A stretch of DNA of 64,000 bases, taken from positions 1-64,000 of the forward strand of contig URAK01000003.1 in assembly GCA_900545705.1 (NCBI GenBank), given 5' to 3'. This document shows, one piece after another, positions 36,487 to 45,755 of this stretch. This stretch comes from an uncultured Opitutales bacterium. GTDB lineage: Bacteria > Verrucomicrobiota > Verrucomicrobiia > Opitutales > Intestinicryptomonadaceae. The position numbers and the translations under genes were made by a program. Below the pieces are notes generated by a model, which worked only from the letters and a program-made list of their open reading frames with translations, had not been told where the DNA came from and did no database searches. How positions within the stretch are numbered: position 1 is the stretch's first letter; each line of letters starts with the position of its first letter.

Positions 36487-37188
36487 TTAGAGCAATTTTT
36501 TGGAGATTTTCTTTTCAAAAGCTGCGGCGATGCGCTCGCGCGCATGCGGCGCACAAAAGTCGGGGAACTTGGCAAGCCATTCGTAGACGCATTTTGCGCT
36601 CTGCTTTGGCAACACTGGGGGGATTTTTGAGAGCCTTTCGAGGGAGTCTGATATTTTTGACGCCATTTTTGAAACGGAAATTCTAGCCCATTCAAAGCCG
36701 CTCGATGCGGAAGTGTATGTGGAATTTTCTTTTGCGTAGTATTCTGATACCGCGTTTTTGTATAGTTCTGCCGCGTTAAAAATCAATATTTCCGTGCGCG
36801 GGTAGAATGAGGTCATCAGGTTCCACGGCAGGGATTGGGATTCCGCGACGCAGTCGCCGCCGCCCCTGAAATCCGAGCGGATTAAGAGCGCCGGAATGTC
36901 GGCGAATTTTGCGAGCATGAATTCCACAACTGTTCCGCTGTCGAGCTCTTGGCCGTCGTAGTTAAACAATGCGAAGTCGCATTCGAGCAATCCCAATATG
37001 TCCTCGTCCCTAATCCGCTTTGGCTGGAATTTGCGCTGTTCGAGGTTTTGCGGAAGCAGGCAGCGGAATTTCCCGCCGCTGCAAGCGTACAGTGCCTCCG
37101 CAAGCATTGCGTTGCCGAGTAAATCCTTGTGCGTAAAAAGCTCACCCGCAAAATATACTTTAAAAAAATCTTTTGAATCGCCGTTCAT
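36487..37188 (-). CDS. Nucleoside 2-deoxyribosyltransferase-family protein
   Basis: A 233-residue protein whose first 120 residues match the family: KVYFAGELFTHKDLLGN, CDFALFNYDGQELDSGTVVEF with the candidate catalytic Glu in the GTxxE motif, and LLIRSDFRG. The rest (about 130-233) is a helical extension lacking in short family members, ending with a basic KKISKKLL tail. Members exchange bases on deoxyribonucleosides or hydrolyse nucleotides. It is on the same strand as, and 51 bp upstream of, iorA, but a role in that pathway is not evident. Confidence 0.8.
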   Translation of the reverse strand: MNGDSKDFFKVYFAGELFTHKDLLGNAMLAEALYACSGGKFRCLLPQNLEQRKFQPKRIRDEDILGLLECDFALFNYDGQELDSGTVVEFMLAKFADIPALLIRSDFRGGGDCVAESQSLPWNLMTSFYPRTEILIFNAAELYKNAVSEYYAKENSTYTSASSGFEWARISVSKMASKISDSLERLSKIPPVLPKQSAKCVYEWLAKFPDFCAPHARERIAAAFEKKISKKLL

Positions 37189-37277
37189 TTTTATATATGT
37201 GTATTTAAAATTTTTCTTTTAAGACGATTAATTTTATTATGTCCGAAAGACAACAGATTTTTAAAAATAATTAATAT

Positions 37278-39110
37278 ATGGAATATAAATTCAAAGCAGA
37301 GGTAAAACAGGTATTAGACATAGTAATAAACTCGCTCTACACCGACAAGGAAATATTTGTAAGAGAGCTTGTTTCAAACGCTTCCGACGCCTCGGGAAAG
37401 CTGCGATACAGCAAGCTTTCAAAAGACGAACCCGTTTCCAACGACGATTTTAAAATTTCAATAACCCTCGACGAAAAAGAGAACACATTCTCTATCGAAG
37501 ACCGCGGCGTAGGCATGACCGGCGAGGAGCTCGTAGAGAATCTCGGAACAATCGCCCACTCTGGCTCAAAATCGTTCGTGGAGGCAATAAAGGCCGCGAA
37601 GGGCAACCTCAGCGAAGGGCTTATCGGACAGTTTGGGGTTGGCTTTTACAGCGTATTTATGGTTTCCGACAAAGTCGACGTCTATACTTGCGGCGAAGAC
37701 GGCAAGGGCCACCACTGGAGTTGCGACGGTTCCGAAAATTTCACAATAGAGGATTTCGACAAAACCGAGCGCGGCACAAAGATAGTCGCAAAGCTCAAAA
37801 AAGAATGCGACGAATTCTCGAAAGTTTGGCGGGTGAAATCCATCCTCGAAAAATATAGCGCGTACGTGGACTTCCCGATTGAGCTTAACGGCGAAAAAAT
37901 CGGAACCCACAAGGCTATATGGCTCAAATCCAAATCGGAGCTTAAAAAGGAGGATTACGACGAATTTTTCAAATTTCATTCCCACTCCACTGAAAATCCG
38001 ATAGACTACCTGCATTTTAAGGCCGACGCCCCCGTTGAGTTGAACGCCTTAATATACATTCCCGCCAGCAATCCAGAGCGACTCGGGTTTGGGAAGACCG
38101 AATGCGACGTATCGCTATATTGCAAAAAAGTCCTTATCGACTCGCAGCCGAAAGACTTGTTTCCGGATTGGATGCGATTTGTCAAGGGCGTCATCGACTC
38201 CTCCGACATCCCTCTCAACATCTCCCGCGAAAGCATGCAGGATTCAGCCCTCGTGCATAAGCTTGGCAGGGTCGTATTAAAAAGGTTTATAAAGCACCTG
38301 TCAGACATCGCAAAGACGGACTCCGAAAAATATTCTAAATTCTTTAAAAACTTTGGAGTATTTATTAAGGAAGGAGCCGCAACCGACTTTGAAAACCGCG
38401 GCGAACTCTCAAAACTGCTGAGATTTGAGTCGAGCGTCCAGAAATCCGGTGAGCTTGCGGGGCTAGACGACTACGTTTCAAGAATGAAGGACGGCCAAAA
38501 GGAGATATTTTATGCCACGGCGCAGGACAAAGCGGCGATAGAAAGCGGCCCGTATCTCGAAGCGTTTACTTCTCGCGGAATAGAAGTGCTGTTTATGTAT
38601 GAGCCGATTGACACATTCCTCGTTGGCAATCTCGGAGAATTTGAAGGCAAGCCCTTTGTGTCGATAGACTCGGCTGAGCTTAACCTCCCTGAAGCCCCGA
38701 AGTCTGCCGATGAATCAAAAGCTCTTTCCAAGGAAGAAACGGAAGATCTAAAAAATTGGATAAAAGAGACGCTCGGCTCCGAAAAAGCCTCGGAAGTCTT
38801 GACGTCCGGCAGGCTTGTTGACAGCCCGGCTGCCGCCCTCAACGCCGACAGCCTTACTCCCCAGATGCGAATGATGCTTCGCGCGATGAATCCGGACTCA
38901 AAAATGCCCGCCCCCATCGTAAAGTTTGAAATAAACACGAAAAGCGACGTCATAAAGAATCTTGACGAACTCCGCAAATCGAGCCCCGACCTTGCAAAGC
39001 TCGTTCTCGAACAGCTTTACGACAATGCCCTTCTCGCCGCCGGATTGCTCGAAAATCCGCGCACAATGGCAAAGCGCATGAATGAGATACTCGCAAAAGT
39101 AAAGCCGTAA
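37278..39110 (+). CDS. htpG: Chaperone protein HtpG (Hsp90)
   Basis: A 610-residue protein of usual length. The N-terminal GHKL ATPase domain has LVSNASDAS, DRGVGMTGEEL, LGTIAHSGSKSF and GQFGVGFYSVFM in order. The middle domain has the catalytic-loop region LNISRESMQDS (Arg and Gln in the usual places). The C-terminal dimerisation domain follows from about 500. It is a cytoplasmic ATP-dependent chaperone. The 89-bp upstream region shows no CIRCE or other heat-shock element I recognise and no Shine-Dalgarno sequence; the ATG follows AATTAATAT. Confidence 0.97.
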   Translation: MEYKFKAEVKQVLDIVINSLYTDKEIFVRELVSNASDASGKLRYSKLSKDEPVSNDDFKISITLDEKENTFSIEDRGVGMTGEELVENLGTIAHSGSKSFVEAIKAAKGNLSEGLIGQFGVGFYSVFMVSDKVDVYTCGEDGKGHHWSCDGSENFTIEDFDKTERGTKIVAKLKKECDEFSKVWRVKSILEKYSAYVDFPIELNGEKIGTHKAIWLKSKSELKKEDYDEFFKFHSHSTENPIDYLHFKADAPVELNALIYIPASNPERLGFGKTECDVSLYCKKVLIDSQPKDLFPDWMRFVKGVIDSSDIPLNISRESMQDSALVHKLGRVVLKRFIKHLSDIAKTDSEKYSKFFKNFGVFIKEGAATDFENRGELSKLLRFESSVQKSGELAGLDDYVSRMKDGQKEIFYATAQDKAAIESGPYLEAFTSRGIEVLFMYEPIDTFLVGNLGEFEGKPFVSIDSAELNLPEAPKSADESKALSKEETEDLKNWIKETLGSEKASEVLTSGRLVDSPAAALNADSLTPQMRMMLRAMNPDSKMPAPIVKFEINTKSDVIKNLDELRKSSPDLAKLVLEQLYDNALLAAGLLENPRTMAKRMNEILAKVKP

Positions 39111-39474
39111 ATTTTTTAATTTTTTCTGCTTGAGGGCGGCGCATGGCTGTAAATTTTTTAAGCCCACGCCGCCTGCAAATGGCTGATTGAATTAAAGCTT
39201 TTCATATTGTGGCAGCTGACGTCTTCGCGCGTTGAAAAAAGCGCGTTTTAAATTAAGATAAGGCGTATTGCCTTACAGATTCTCTTTGAAAATTTTTGAT
39301 GCGCAATGCGAATGCAAAAAATATTTGTTTCCCTTCGCATATAAAAATCTGCGCGGTTTCCAATATTTTCTAAAATACAAAAAACGCTCCAAATATCGGG
39401 GCGCTTTTTTTATTTTTGTGCACTCGCAAAAAACTTCGATTTTCCGCATAGAAAATTTGCGGTTCAAGCGCGCA
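39111..39474. other. Convergent spacer between htpG and GH88/105 with terminators
   Basis: 364 bp between converging genes. It holds a weak hairpin near 39226-39249 (CGCGC with GCGCG, then TTTT), a short TAAGGC/GCCTTA stem near 39259-39277, and a good bidirectional terminator at 39379-39412. No coding sequence is supported. Confidence 0.65.
39379..39412. terminator. Bidirectional terminator between htpG and the GH88/105 gene
   Basis: CGCTCC pairs with GGGGCG (one G-T pair) around a 7-9 nt loop, flanked by an A-run on the left and a T-run on the right, with one mismatch. It can serve the plus-strand htpG and the minus-strand hydrolase. Confidence 0.7.
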
Positions 39475-41067
39475 TTACGAAAAAGTTGCGCCCGCGCGCC
39501 TCTTTACCGCTATTATCTGAGCGGCAAGTCCCGATGAAATGGGCATTATAACGCGGTATCCGGAACGCTGGAATGCATTGCCTATGCGGTTGGACTGGGT
39601 GACATTTTTTGAGAATCCGTCAGGCTCGATATTCTCCCTGCCCATAAACCAATTAAGCGTCTTTTCTGCGCGCTCCATGTAAGATGAGTCTATGAAACCC
39701 GCCTCGGCCGCAAGCGCGAAAGCCGCCGCAATCCCCACTGAACCAGACGTCTCCAACAATGTTTTTTCGTCGTCTATGAAGCAAGACCACGCGCCATTCT
39801 CCCCTTGAAAGCTTTTTATGTATTTTGAGGAGTCTGCGATTGTTTTCTTGATTAAATCTACGCCGTCAAATTTTTCGCCTTTTAGCGGAGAATTTTCAAG
39901 AGCGCGCATTGTTTGGACTATGCCGAGCATAAACCACGCGATTCCCCTGCCCCAATTCCTCATTGCCGGTTTTTTATTTGCCGGGACGTTTTGGGAAATG
40001 CCGCCGTCAGCTGCAACAAGCCTTTCGATTCTCGCGCAAATTTCGTCGAGCGCCGTCTGGGCAAGCCCCGCGTCCCTGCGGTTTATCGCAATCTGCATAA
40101 GCGGATATGCGTATGTATAGCAGCCCTCGGTGCTTAGAAAGCGGTCTGCCGGCTTTTTATTTGAAAGGTATTTTATTTGGGGCTCGGCCCAGTCCAAAAA
40201 CATTTCTATGGACTTGTGGTTCGGATAGAGTTTTCCGATTGCAACAAAAGGCAGAAAATCCTCGACGGAATGGAATTTTCCGTTCTCGCACAGATGCGCT
40301 TCGGGATCGTTGAATACGACGCCCTTTTCGTCGTCGAGGAAGAAATTTAGGTGCAATTTTAGGGCGTCTGCCGCAGCCAAATCTCCCGATTCTGCAAGCT
40401 CCCGCAGCCCCTCTGTCTGGCAGCCGCTCATCCAGCCGAACGGAAGTATAGAGTCTATCGAACGCAAGTTCCCGTAAAAAGCCCTGCGCACATCGTATTG
40501 GGCATCGTATGCAAGCAAGTGCGGCGCGTGCGCTCCGAGCGTTTTTGCGGCGGATTCCGCAAAGAAGCATACTGGCTCTCCCTTTCTGACGTTGGCGTCT
40601 TTAACCTCTATTGGCGTGTATGTGACAACCAGCCCGTAGTTCTCAATTTCTGCCGCCTCGGAAACGGGAATATCCAAACGCACCACTTGGAATCCGAATA
40701 AGTTTACGACTTCAAGTTTAGAGAAAATTCTGCCGTTTTTTGCCGAGCGCGCAAAAAGCGCAAAACTGCAACGGTTCTCAAGCGCATTGCCAAGAGACAG
40801 CTTCAATGAAGGGTTCTTGAATTTTTTTAGCTTGTTTGCAAATTTCGGGAATTTAAGAAGTATTCCGTCCGCGTCGTCGTCCAATCTAATGTAGTCCAAC
40901 CCGCCCGAGGAACGTTTATCTTTGGGGATTGGAGGGTTTTTCTTGGAGTCGGTTCTCGCATATATGCGCTCGAAGCCCGGCGTTGCGCCTTCCGCGAAAA
41001 TCGCAGGGGCGGCAATCGCAGCCGCCGCGCAAGCTCCCGCCATTTTTACAAATCTTCTTCTGTCCAT
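39475..41067 (-). CDS. Tat-exported unsaturated glucuronyl/rhamnogalacturonyl hydrolase-like protein (GH88/GH105)
   Basis: A 530-residue protein with a twin-arginine signal (DRRRFVKMAGACAAAAIAA). Residues about 30-180 form a beta-rich domain also seen with metal-free pectin enzymes. From about 190 to the end is an (alpha/alpha)6 barrel: SILPFGWMSGCQTEG, NFFLDDEKG, FLSTEGCYTYAYPLM, then NWGRGIAWFMLGIV, the GH88/GH105 WxRGxxW-type stretch with candidate catalytic acids nearby. It would remove unsaturated uronic acids from lyase products. It is read from the gltX-rny direction, 15 bp after rny, an odd place for a glycan enzyme. Confidence 0.75.
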   Translation of the reverse strand: MDRRRFVKMAGACAAAAIAAPAIFAEGATPGFERIYARTDSKKNPPIPKDKRSSGGLDYIRLDDDADGILLKFPKFANKLKKFKNPSLKLSLGNALENRCSFALFARSAKNGRIFSKLEVVNLFGFQVVRLDIPVSEAAEIENYGLVVTYTPIEVKDANVRKGEPVCFFAESAAKTLGAHAPHLLAYDAQYDVRRAFYGNLRSIDSILPFGWMSGCQTEGLRELAESGDLAAADALKLHLNFFLDDEKGVVFNDPEAHLCENGKFHSVEDFLPFVAIGKLYPNHKSIEMFLDWAEPQIKYLSNKKPADRFLSTEGCYTYAYPLMQIAINRRDAGLAQTALDEICARIERLVAADGGISQNVPANKKPAMRNWGRGIAWFMLGIVQTMRALENSPLKGEKFDGVDLIKKTIADSSKYIKSFQGENGAWSCFIDDEKTLLETSGSVGIAAAFALAAEAGFIDSSYMERAEKTLNWFMGRENIEPDGFSKNVTQSNRIGNAFQRSGYRVIMPISSGLAAQIIAVKRRAGATFS

Positions 41068-41082
41068 AAATCGTCAGCAAAA

Positions 41083-42624
41083 CTACCCGGCTCCGCCCGA
41101 AAACTCGGTATATCTGCGCTCCCTCACAAGCGTGATTTTTACGGGGAAGGAGTTGTCCACGCTCTGCTCTATTTTCTCGCGGATTTTTTTTGCGATTTCA
41201 TGGGCCTCGATATCGTTTACAGAGTCGGGAGAAACCATGACTCTCAATTCCCTGCCCGCCTGCAAAACGTACGCGCTCGCGACTCCTTCAAAAGATAGCG
41301 CTATGCCTTCGAGGGATTTTACCCGCTTTATATATCCCTCGGTAGCTTCCATTCTCGCCCCCCTGCGGGTTGCCGAAAGGGCGTCGGCGGTCTGCACAAT
41401 TATTGCATAAACGCTTTCGGCCTCCACCTCAGAATGGTGCGCCTCAACCGCGTTTACTACGTCTTGGCTCTCTCCGTATTTTAGAAGCGCGGCAGCTCCG
41501 GCTTTCGCATGCGACAAATTTTGGTCGGACACCGCCTTGCCGATATCGTGGAAGAGTCCGGCGCGCTTTGCGGTCATTACGTCGCAGTTTATTTCCGAGG
41601 CAATCAATCCTGCCAGACACGCCGTCTCGATTGAATGCTCAAGCGTATTTTGATTCAGCGACGAGTGGAAGTTTAGCTTTCCCAAAAGCGCCGTAAGTTC
41701 CGGCGCCACCCTCGTAATGCCGAGCGAATCCAGCGCCTCCGCCCCATAGGAAAAAGTTTTGTCTTCTATTTCCCTCCTTGCTGCGGCAACGGCCTGCTCT
41801 ATTGTCGTCGGATTTATGCGCCCGTCGGCGAGGAGCGATTCAAGCGCCATCTTCGCAATTTCCCTGCGCACGGGATTGAATGACGAGACAAATACGTAAT
41901 CGGGCGTTTCGTCTATCACGAGCGTCGTGCCGGTTTCGGATTCAAAGGACCTTATATTTCTGCCTTCTTTCCCTATCATTCTCCCTTTCATCGCCTCGTC
42001 CGGGATTTTAACCATGGACACTGTAAGCGACTGCGGAAGCTGGGGGATAATCCTCTGCATTGAGTCTACTAGAATACGCTGGGCTTTGTTATCTATCTCG
42101 CGCTTGGATTTCTCCAAAAGTTCGGACTTATATAAAGAGAGATCCTCAACGCATTTCTTCTGAACTTCGCGCTTTGCCTCTTCCCTCAATTTTTCGACGT
42201 CGAGATTTGCCAGCCCCGCAAGTTTTATCGCATATCGGTCTGCCGACTTGCGATATTCCTCCCTGACTGCCGAATACCTTGCGTATTCAGCCTCCGCGCG
42301 AGAGGCCGCAAACTTTGCATTCCGGATTTTTGCGTCGAGATCGGCTATTTTTTCTTCTTCCTCGCGCTTGGCGGCCTTCGCCATTGATAGCAGGTCCTCG
42401 TACTCGCTCTTTAGCTCTATCTCGCGTTCTTTATAGAGCATTTCGAGTTCGTTGTTCTTTTTTTCGTATTTGAGTTTTTCGTCCGTGCGGATTTTTTCGG
42501 ACTCTGTACGCATGGAATTTTTTAAGGAATTTACTCTGACGAGCAATATTATGCACTCGGCAAAGAGGCAAGTTGCCAACAATCCCAATATGATAGAGTT
42601 CCAGTCGTAAATTTCAAATTCCAT
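41083..42624 (-). CDS. rny: Ribonuclease Y
   Basis: A 513-residue protein with an N-terminal membrane helix (SIILGLLATCLFAECIILLV), then a long charged coiled coil (about 30-185). The KH domain has MIGKEGRNIRSFE, and the HD domain has LEHSIETACLAG, FHDIGKA and VEAHHSE with the metal His/Asp residues. It is a membrane-anchored endoribonuclease that starts mRNA decay. I chose the ATG at 42624; a longer frame starts with TTG at 42675. It lies downstream of gltX and upstream of the GH88/105 gene on the same strand. Confidence 0.95.
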   Translation of the reverse strand: MEFEIYDWNSIILGLLATCLFAECIILLVRVNSLKNSMRTESEKIRTDEKLKYEKKNNELEMLYKEREIELKSEYEDLLSMAKAAKREEEEKIADLDAKIRNAKFAASRAEAEYARYSAVREEYRKSADRYAIKLAGLANLDVEKLREEAKREVQKKCVEDLSLYKSELLEKSKREIDNKAQRILVDSMQRIIPQLPQSLTVSMVKIPDEAMKGRMIGKEGRNIRSFESETGTTLVIDETPDYVFVSSFNPVRREIAKMALESLLADGRINPTTIEQAVAAARREIEDKTFSYGAEALDSLGITRVAPELTALLGKLNFHSSLNQNTLEHSIETACLAGLIASEINCDVMTAKRAGLFHDIGKAVSDQNLSHAKAGAAALLKYGESQDVVNAVEAHHSEVEAESVYAIIVQTADALSATRRGARMEATEGYIKRVKSLEGIALSFEGVASAYVLQAGRELRVMVSPDSVNDIEAHEIAKKIREKIEQSVDNSFPVKITLVRERRYTEFSGGAG

Positions 42625-42746
42625 GTCTTCTGCAACAGGTGCGCCGCTACTGCCGCGCCCAATATTTTTAAACAATTTTCAAAGATTTTTAAGGCAAATG
42701 CAAGCCATAAGTCGGCCCGCATTGCCTCCCGCGCCATCTACCGCCG

Positions 42747-44057
42747 TTAGTTGCGGGCAAATGCGCGGATTCTCTTCATGACTCTCTCTTTTCCCAGGAC
42801 TTCGAGCGCCGGCATTAAATCTGGCCCGCCCGCCATTCCGGATACGGCATATCTTAAAATCGGAAAATATTCCGTAGTTTTTAAACCGCGCTTTTCGGCT
42901 TCGGCCGCTATTGCAGCAAAGATGCTGTCGTGCGAGAAATCTTCGATATTGCCCATAAAACTTTCAAGCTCCGCAAGCCTCGCGAGAGGGTCGCCCTTCT
43001 TAAAGAACTTTTGGCGCGCAGCTTCGTCAAACGGAAATTCGTCGTCGAAGAAAAACCTCACCATCGAGGGGAAACTTTCCATATTTGCAACTTTCGGTTG
43101 GCATAGGGCAAATACTTTTTCTATATACGCTTCGTCACTGCCAATATCTATATCAGACTCGGTCTTTATCGCTTTTTTTGCCAATTCGGCAAATTCGCCA
43201 GCCGGAAGCGCGCGGATATGCTCAGTGTTAAAATGCGCCATCTTGCGCTCGTCAAATCGCGCGTTGCTCTTTACAATCCCGTGGAAATCAAACAGCTCGA
43301 TAATTTCCGATATGTCCATGATCTCCTTGTCGTTTTTGGGATTCCAACCGAGCAGACACAGATAGTTCCTGACTGCCGCCGGAAGAAAATTTTTCTGTTG
43401 GTATTCCTCTATGAGAGCGCCCCTGTCGCGCTTGCTCATTTTGCCATGTCCATCTGTCTTTAATATAAGAGGAATATGGGCAAATTGCGGAAGCGGCGCG
43501 TCGAACGCTTTAAACAATTCTATGTGCTTGTTCGTGTTGGTGAGATGGTCTTGCCCGCGAATGACGTTTGTTATTTCCATGCAGATGTCGTCCACAACAT
43601 TCACAAAGTGGAATACGGGAGTTCCGTTGGAGCGGAATATCGGGAAATCCTTTTCCTCTAAACGTTCGACATCGCCATACACGGCGTCGTGCAGAACCTG
43701 TTTTTCTCCGGAAACTTTAAAAAACACTGCGCCGTCCTTGTCGTACGCCCTGCCTTTCTTTCTCAGTATTTCAAGAAAGTTTTTATAAATGTCGTCGCGC
43801 TTGCTCTGAAAGTACGGACCATAGTTTCCGCCTACGTCCGGGCCTTCGTCCCAGTCAAGGCCTAGCCACTTCATGCCGTCTTTGAGCACGTTTAGATATT
43901 CCTCGCCGTTGCGCTCCTTGTCTGTGTCCTCGATTCTAAGGACAAACGTCCCTCCTGTATGGCGCGCGTAGAGCCAGTTAAAAAGCGCGGTCCTTGCGCT
44001 TCCAATGTGGAAAAAGCCCGTCGGGCTAGGTGCGAATCTTACTCTTGTTTTACTCAT
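42747..44057 (-). CDS. gltX: Glutamyl-tRNA synthetase, compact form
   Basis: A 436-residue class I synthetase. RFAPSPTGFFHIGS (HIGS at 17-20), RIEDTDKER and KMSKR at 206-210 are all present, with FVNVVDD and the GLWN-type catalytic core. It is about 35 residues shorter than most relatives. The gap falls after KKGRAYDKDG (about 101-109), where other GltX carry about 40 residues, including the CxC...CxH zinc site in E. coli; here the chain goes straight to AVFFKV. The C-terminal anticodon-binding helical part is otherwise present. It charges tRNA-Glu. It sits between NUDIX and rny genes. Confidence 0.95.
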   Translation of the reverse strand: MSKTRVRFAPSPTGFFHIGSARTALFNWLYARHTGGTFVLRIEDTDKERNGEEYLNVLKDGMKWLGLDWDEGPDVGGNYGPYFQSKRDDIYKNFLEILRKKGRAYDKDGAVFFKVSGEKQVLHDAVYGDVERLEEKDFPIFRSNGTPVFHFVNVVDDICMEITNVIRGQDHLTNTNKHIELFKAFDAPLPQFAHIPLILKTDGHGKMSKRDRGALIEEYQQKNFLPAAVRNYLCLLGWNPKNDKEIMDISEIIELFDFHGIVKSNARFDERKMAHFNTEHIRALPAGEFAELAKKAIKTESDIDIGSDEAYIEKVFALCQPKVANMESFPSMVRFFFDDEFPFDEAARQKFFKKGDPLARLAELESFMGNIEDFSHDSIFAAIAAEAEKRGLKTTEYFPILRYAVSGMAGGPDLMPALEVLGKERVMKRIRAFARN

Positions 44058-44071
44058 TTATTTTGAATTTG

Positions 44072-44611
44072 TTATTCTTGTTTGCCGGCGCGTCCGGAGG
44101 CTTTGTAAAATTCGTAGACGCACGCGAAGGCCGGCGTAAATTTTTCCGGGTTTTGGGAAAGCTCCGATTCAAAGTCGGCAATGTCAGCCCATTCGAGAGA
44201 TTCAACCTCGTCTGGGGAAAACTTAAACGCTGTCGATTCCGGAATTTCCATTTCGTACACAAAGGTAAATTCATTGCCTGTCTGGGCGCAAGCTTTGATT
44301 TTGCCCACTTTGAGCATGTCGGACGCGCTTGCAACGACGCCAGTTTCCTCGCGGAGTTCGCGGACCGCTGCCTCGTCATAAGTCTCGCCAGAGTCTACAT
44401 GCCCCGAGCAGGACGTAGTATAACGACCGGGATATAAGTCTTTCGACATAGACCTCTTTTGTAAAAGTATCTTTTTCCCACCACTTCCGATGCAAAAAAT
44501 CAGTATGTGCGCCGCCCTGTGCATAAGGCGCTCGCGGTGGACAATTGACCGCGGCGCGGATCCGACCACGGTGTCGCTTGAATCGACAATGTCAAAAATA
44601 TCGTCGGGCAT
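44072..44611 (-). CDS. NUDIX hydrolase, YfcD/IDI-like
   Basis: A 179-residue protein with a full Nudix box starting GHVDSGETYDEAAVRELREE (GX5EX7REUXEEXGU with all acidic ligands). The N-terminal DIVDSSDTVVGSAPRS and HRAAHILIFC, and the core HVDSGETYDEAA, resemble the YfcD/isopentenyl-diphosphate-isomerase-like group. It probably hydrolyses a nucleoside or other diphosphate; the true substrate cannot be told. Its start at 44611 lies five bases after the DUF362-like stop, and gltX begins 14 bases after its own stop, so it is in the same run. Confidence 0.85.
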   Translation of the reverse strand: MPDDIFDIVDSSDTVVGSAPRSIVHRERLMHRAAHILIFCIGSGGKKILLQKRSMSKDLYPGRYTTSCSGHVDSGETYDEAAVRELREETGVVASASDMLKVGKIKACAQTGNEFTFVYEMEIPESTAFKFSPDEVESLEWADIADFESELSQNPEKFTPAFACVYEFYKASGRAGKQE

Positions 44612-44616
44612 AAGTT

Positions 44617-45678
44617 TTATTTGCGTCGCAGAGGCAGTCGCGTTCGCTTGGCGGCGCGCGGGTCCCAATCTCCGATTTTCAATTCCTTGCAGTAGTTTAA
44701 TAGGGCTGGCATGGGCTCGATTTTATCAAATTTATTCATCGAACGGTATTTATTTATAAGTTCCCATGCGATGTAGTCGAGAACAACGGGATTTGTGCTC
44801 ATTAAAATCAGATTTTCCCTGAATGTACAGCGCGAGTTGAACACAGCCCCGCCTACGAATTGCCCCTTTTCAAGCGTTAATATTGTAAAGAGGTTACTGT
44901 CTTTCAATTCTGGTATGGAGCAGACTTCGGCAGCGGCCATAGAGGCGTTGGCTGGAGATTTTAGGAATCTTTCGTTGTTGGACATATTCCAAATGCTCGC
45001 ATTTCCGATTGCCGCGCAAACACCAAGGCCCTCCATATCTGTGACCATCGGAAGGTTTATCCAAAAATCTACCGAGAGGAAAAGCGGCACGGGCAGATAG
45101 CTTTTCCTGAGTTCTGGATTGTAAATGTCGTTGGCAGCTGCCCCCCTGACGCTTTGCGGGGAGAGCGGATTATCGTAGAACCACCGCGAATCGAAAAATT
45201 TGCCGCTTTCGATGTCCGCAACCTGCACCCCTTTGTAATCGTCTGCAGCTCCCGCCTTTATTGCCGAGCGTTTTGGGAGAAATCCGGATTCGCGCAACTT
45301 TCTGCGCGACATGTCCACTATCGTTATGTCTTTTCGCGCATATCCTCTGCGCACAAGCTGGTCTATCACGCCGTCGACAAGCTCAGTCGGCGTTGAGAGT
45401 CCCGCCCCAGAATTGGTATATACTTTTATCCCTACCCTCCCCTTGTCGCCTTTTCTTATCGGTTTGCCTGTTGATCTTTCATATGCTCTGAAAAATGCGG
45501 CTGCAGCGCGCGCATAGACTATGGGGGTAAAGTCGGGAACTCTTATCTCGAAAATCTCGTCTGAAACATTGCCTGAAGCGGAATTTTCCGCAAAAATATT
45601 GCCCGGCAATGCCAAATTAAGCGATATTGCCGCAAAAAATAATTGCAATAGGGCCTTTTTATTTAGAATATTAAACAT
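44617..45678 (-). CDS. Exported DUF362-like protein
   Basis: A 353-residue protein with a signal peptide (LLQLFFAAISLNLALPGNIFAEN). Landmarks resemble DUF362: VGIKVYTNSGAGLSTPTELV, RGYARKDITIVDMSRRKL, and a C-terminal PALLNYCKELKIGDWDP. Four Cys are scattered rather than grouped as an iron-sulfur site. Its function is unknown. It is the first gene of a minus-strand run with NUDIX, gltX, rny and GH88/105, and is divergent from the TPR lipoprotein gene across 77 bp. The ATG at 45678 was chosen because the signal peptide follows it. Confidence 0.7.
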   Translation of the reverse strand: MFNILNKKALLQLFFAAISLNLALPGNIFAENSASGNVSDEIFEIRVPDFTPIVYARAAAAFFRAYERSTGKPIRKGDKGRVGIKVYTNSGAGLSTPTELVDGVIDQLVRRGYARKDITIVDMSRRKLRESGFLPKRSAIKAGAADDYKGVQVADIESGKFFDSRWFYDNPLSPQSVRGAAANDIYNPELRKSYLPVPLFLSVDFWINLPMVTDMEGLGVCAAIGNASIWNMSNNERFLKSPANASMAAAEVCSIPELKDSNLFTILTLEKGQFVGGAVFNSRCTFRENLILMSTNPVVLDYIAWELINKYRSMNKFDKIEPMPALLNYCKELKIGDWDPRAAKRTRLPLRRK

Positions 45679-45755
45679 GATGTAAAAAACCGAAGTCGGC
45701 GTAATAATCGTTAATGTTAAAAAATTAAGTGAATTAAAGCGCAAAAATTTCGATT

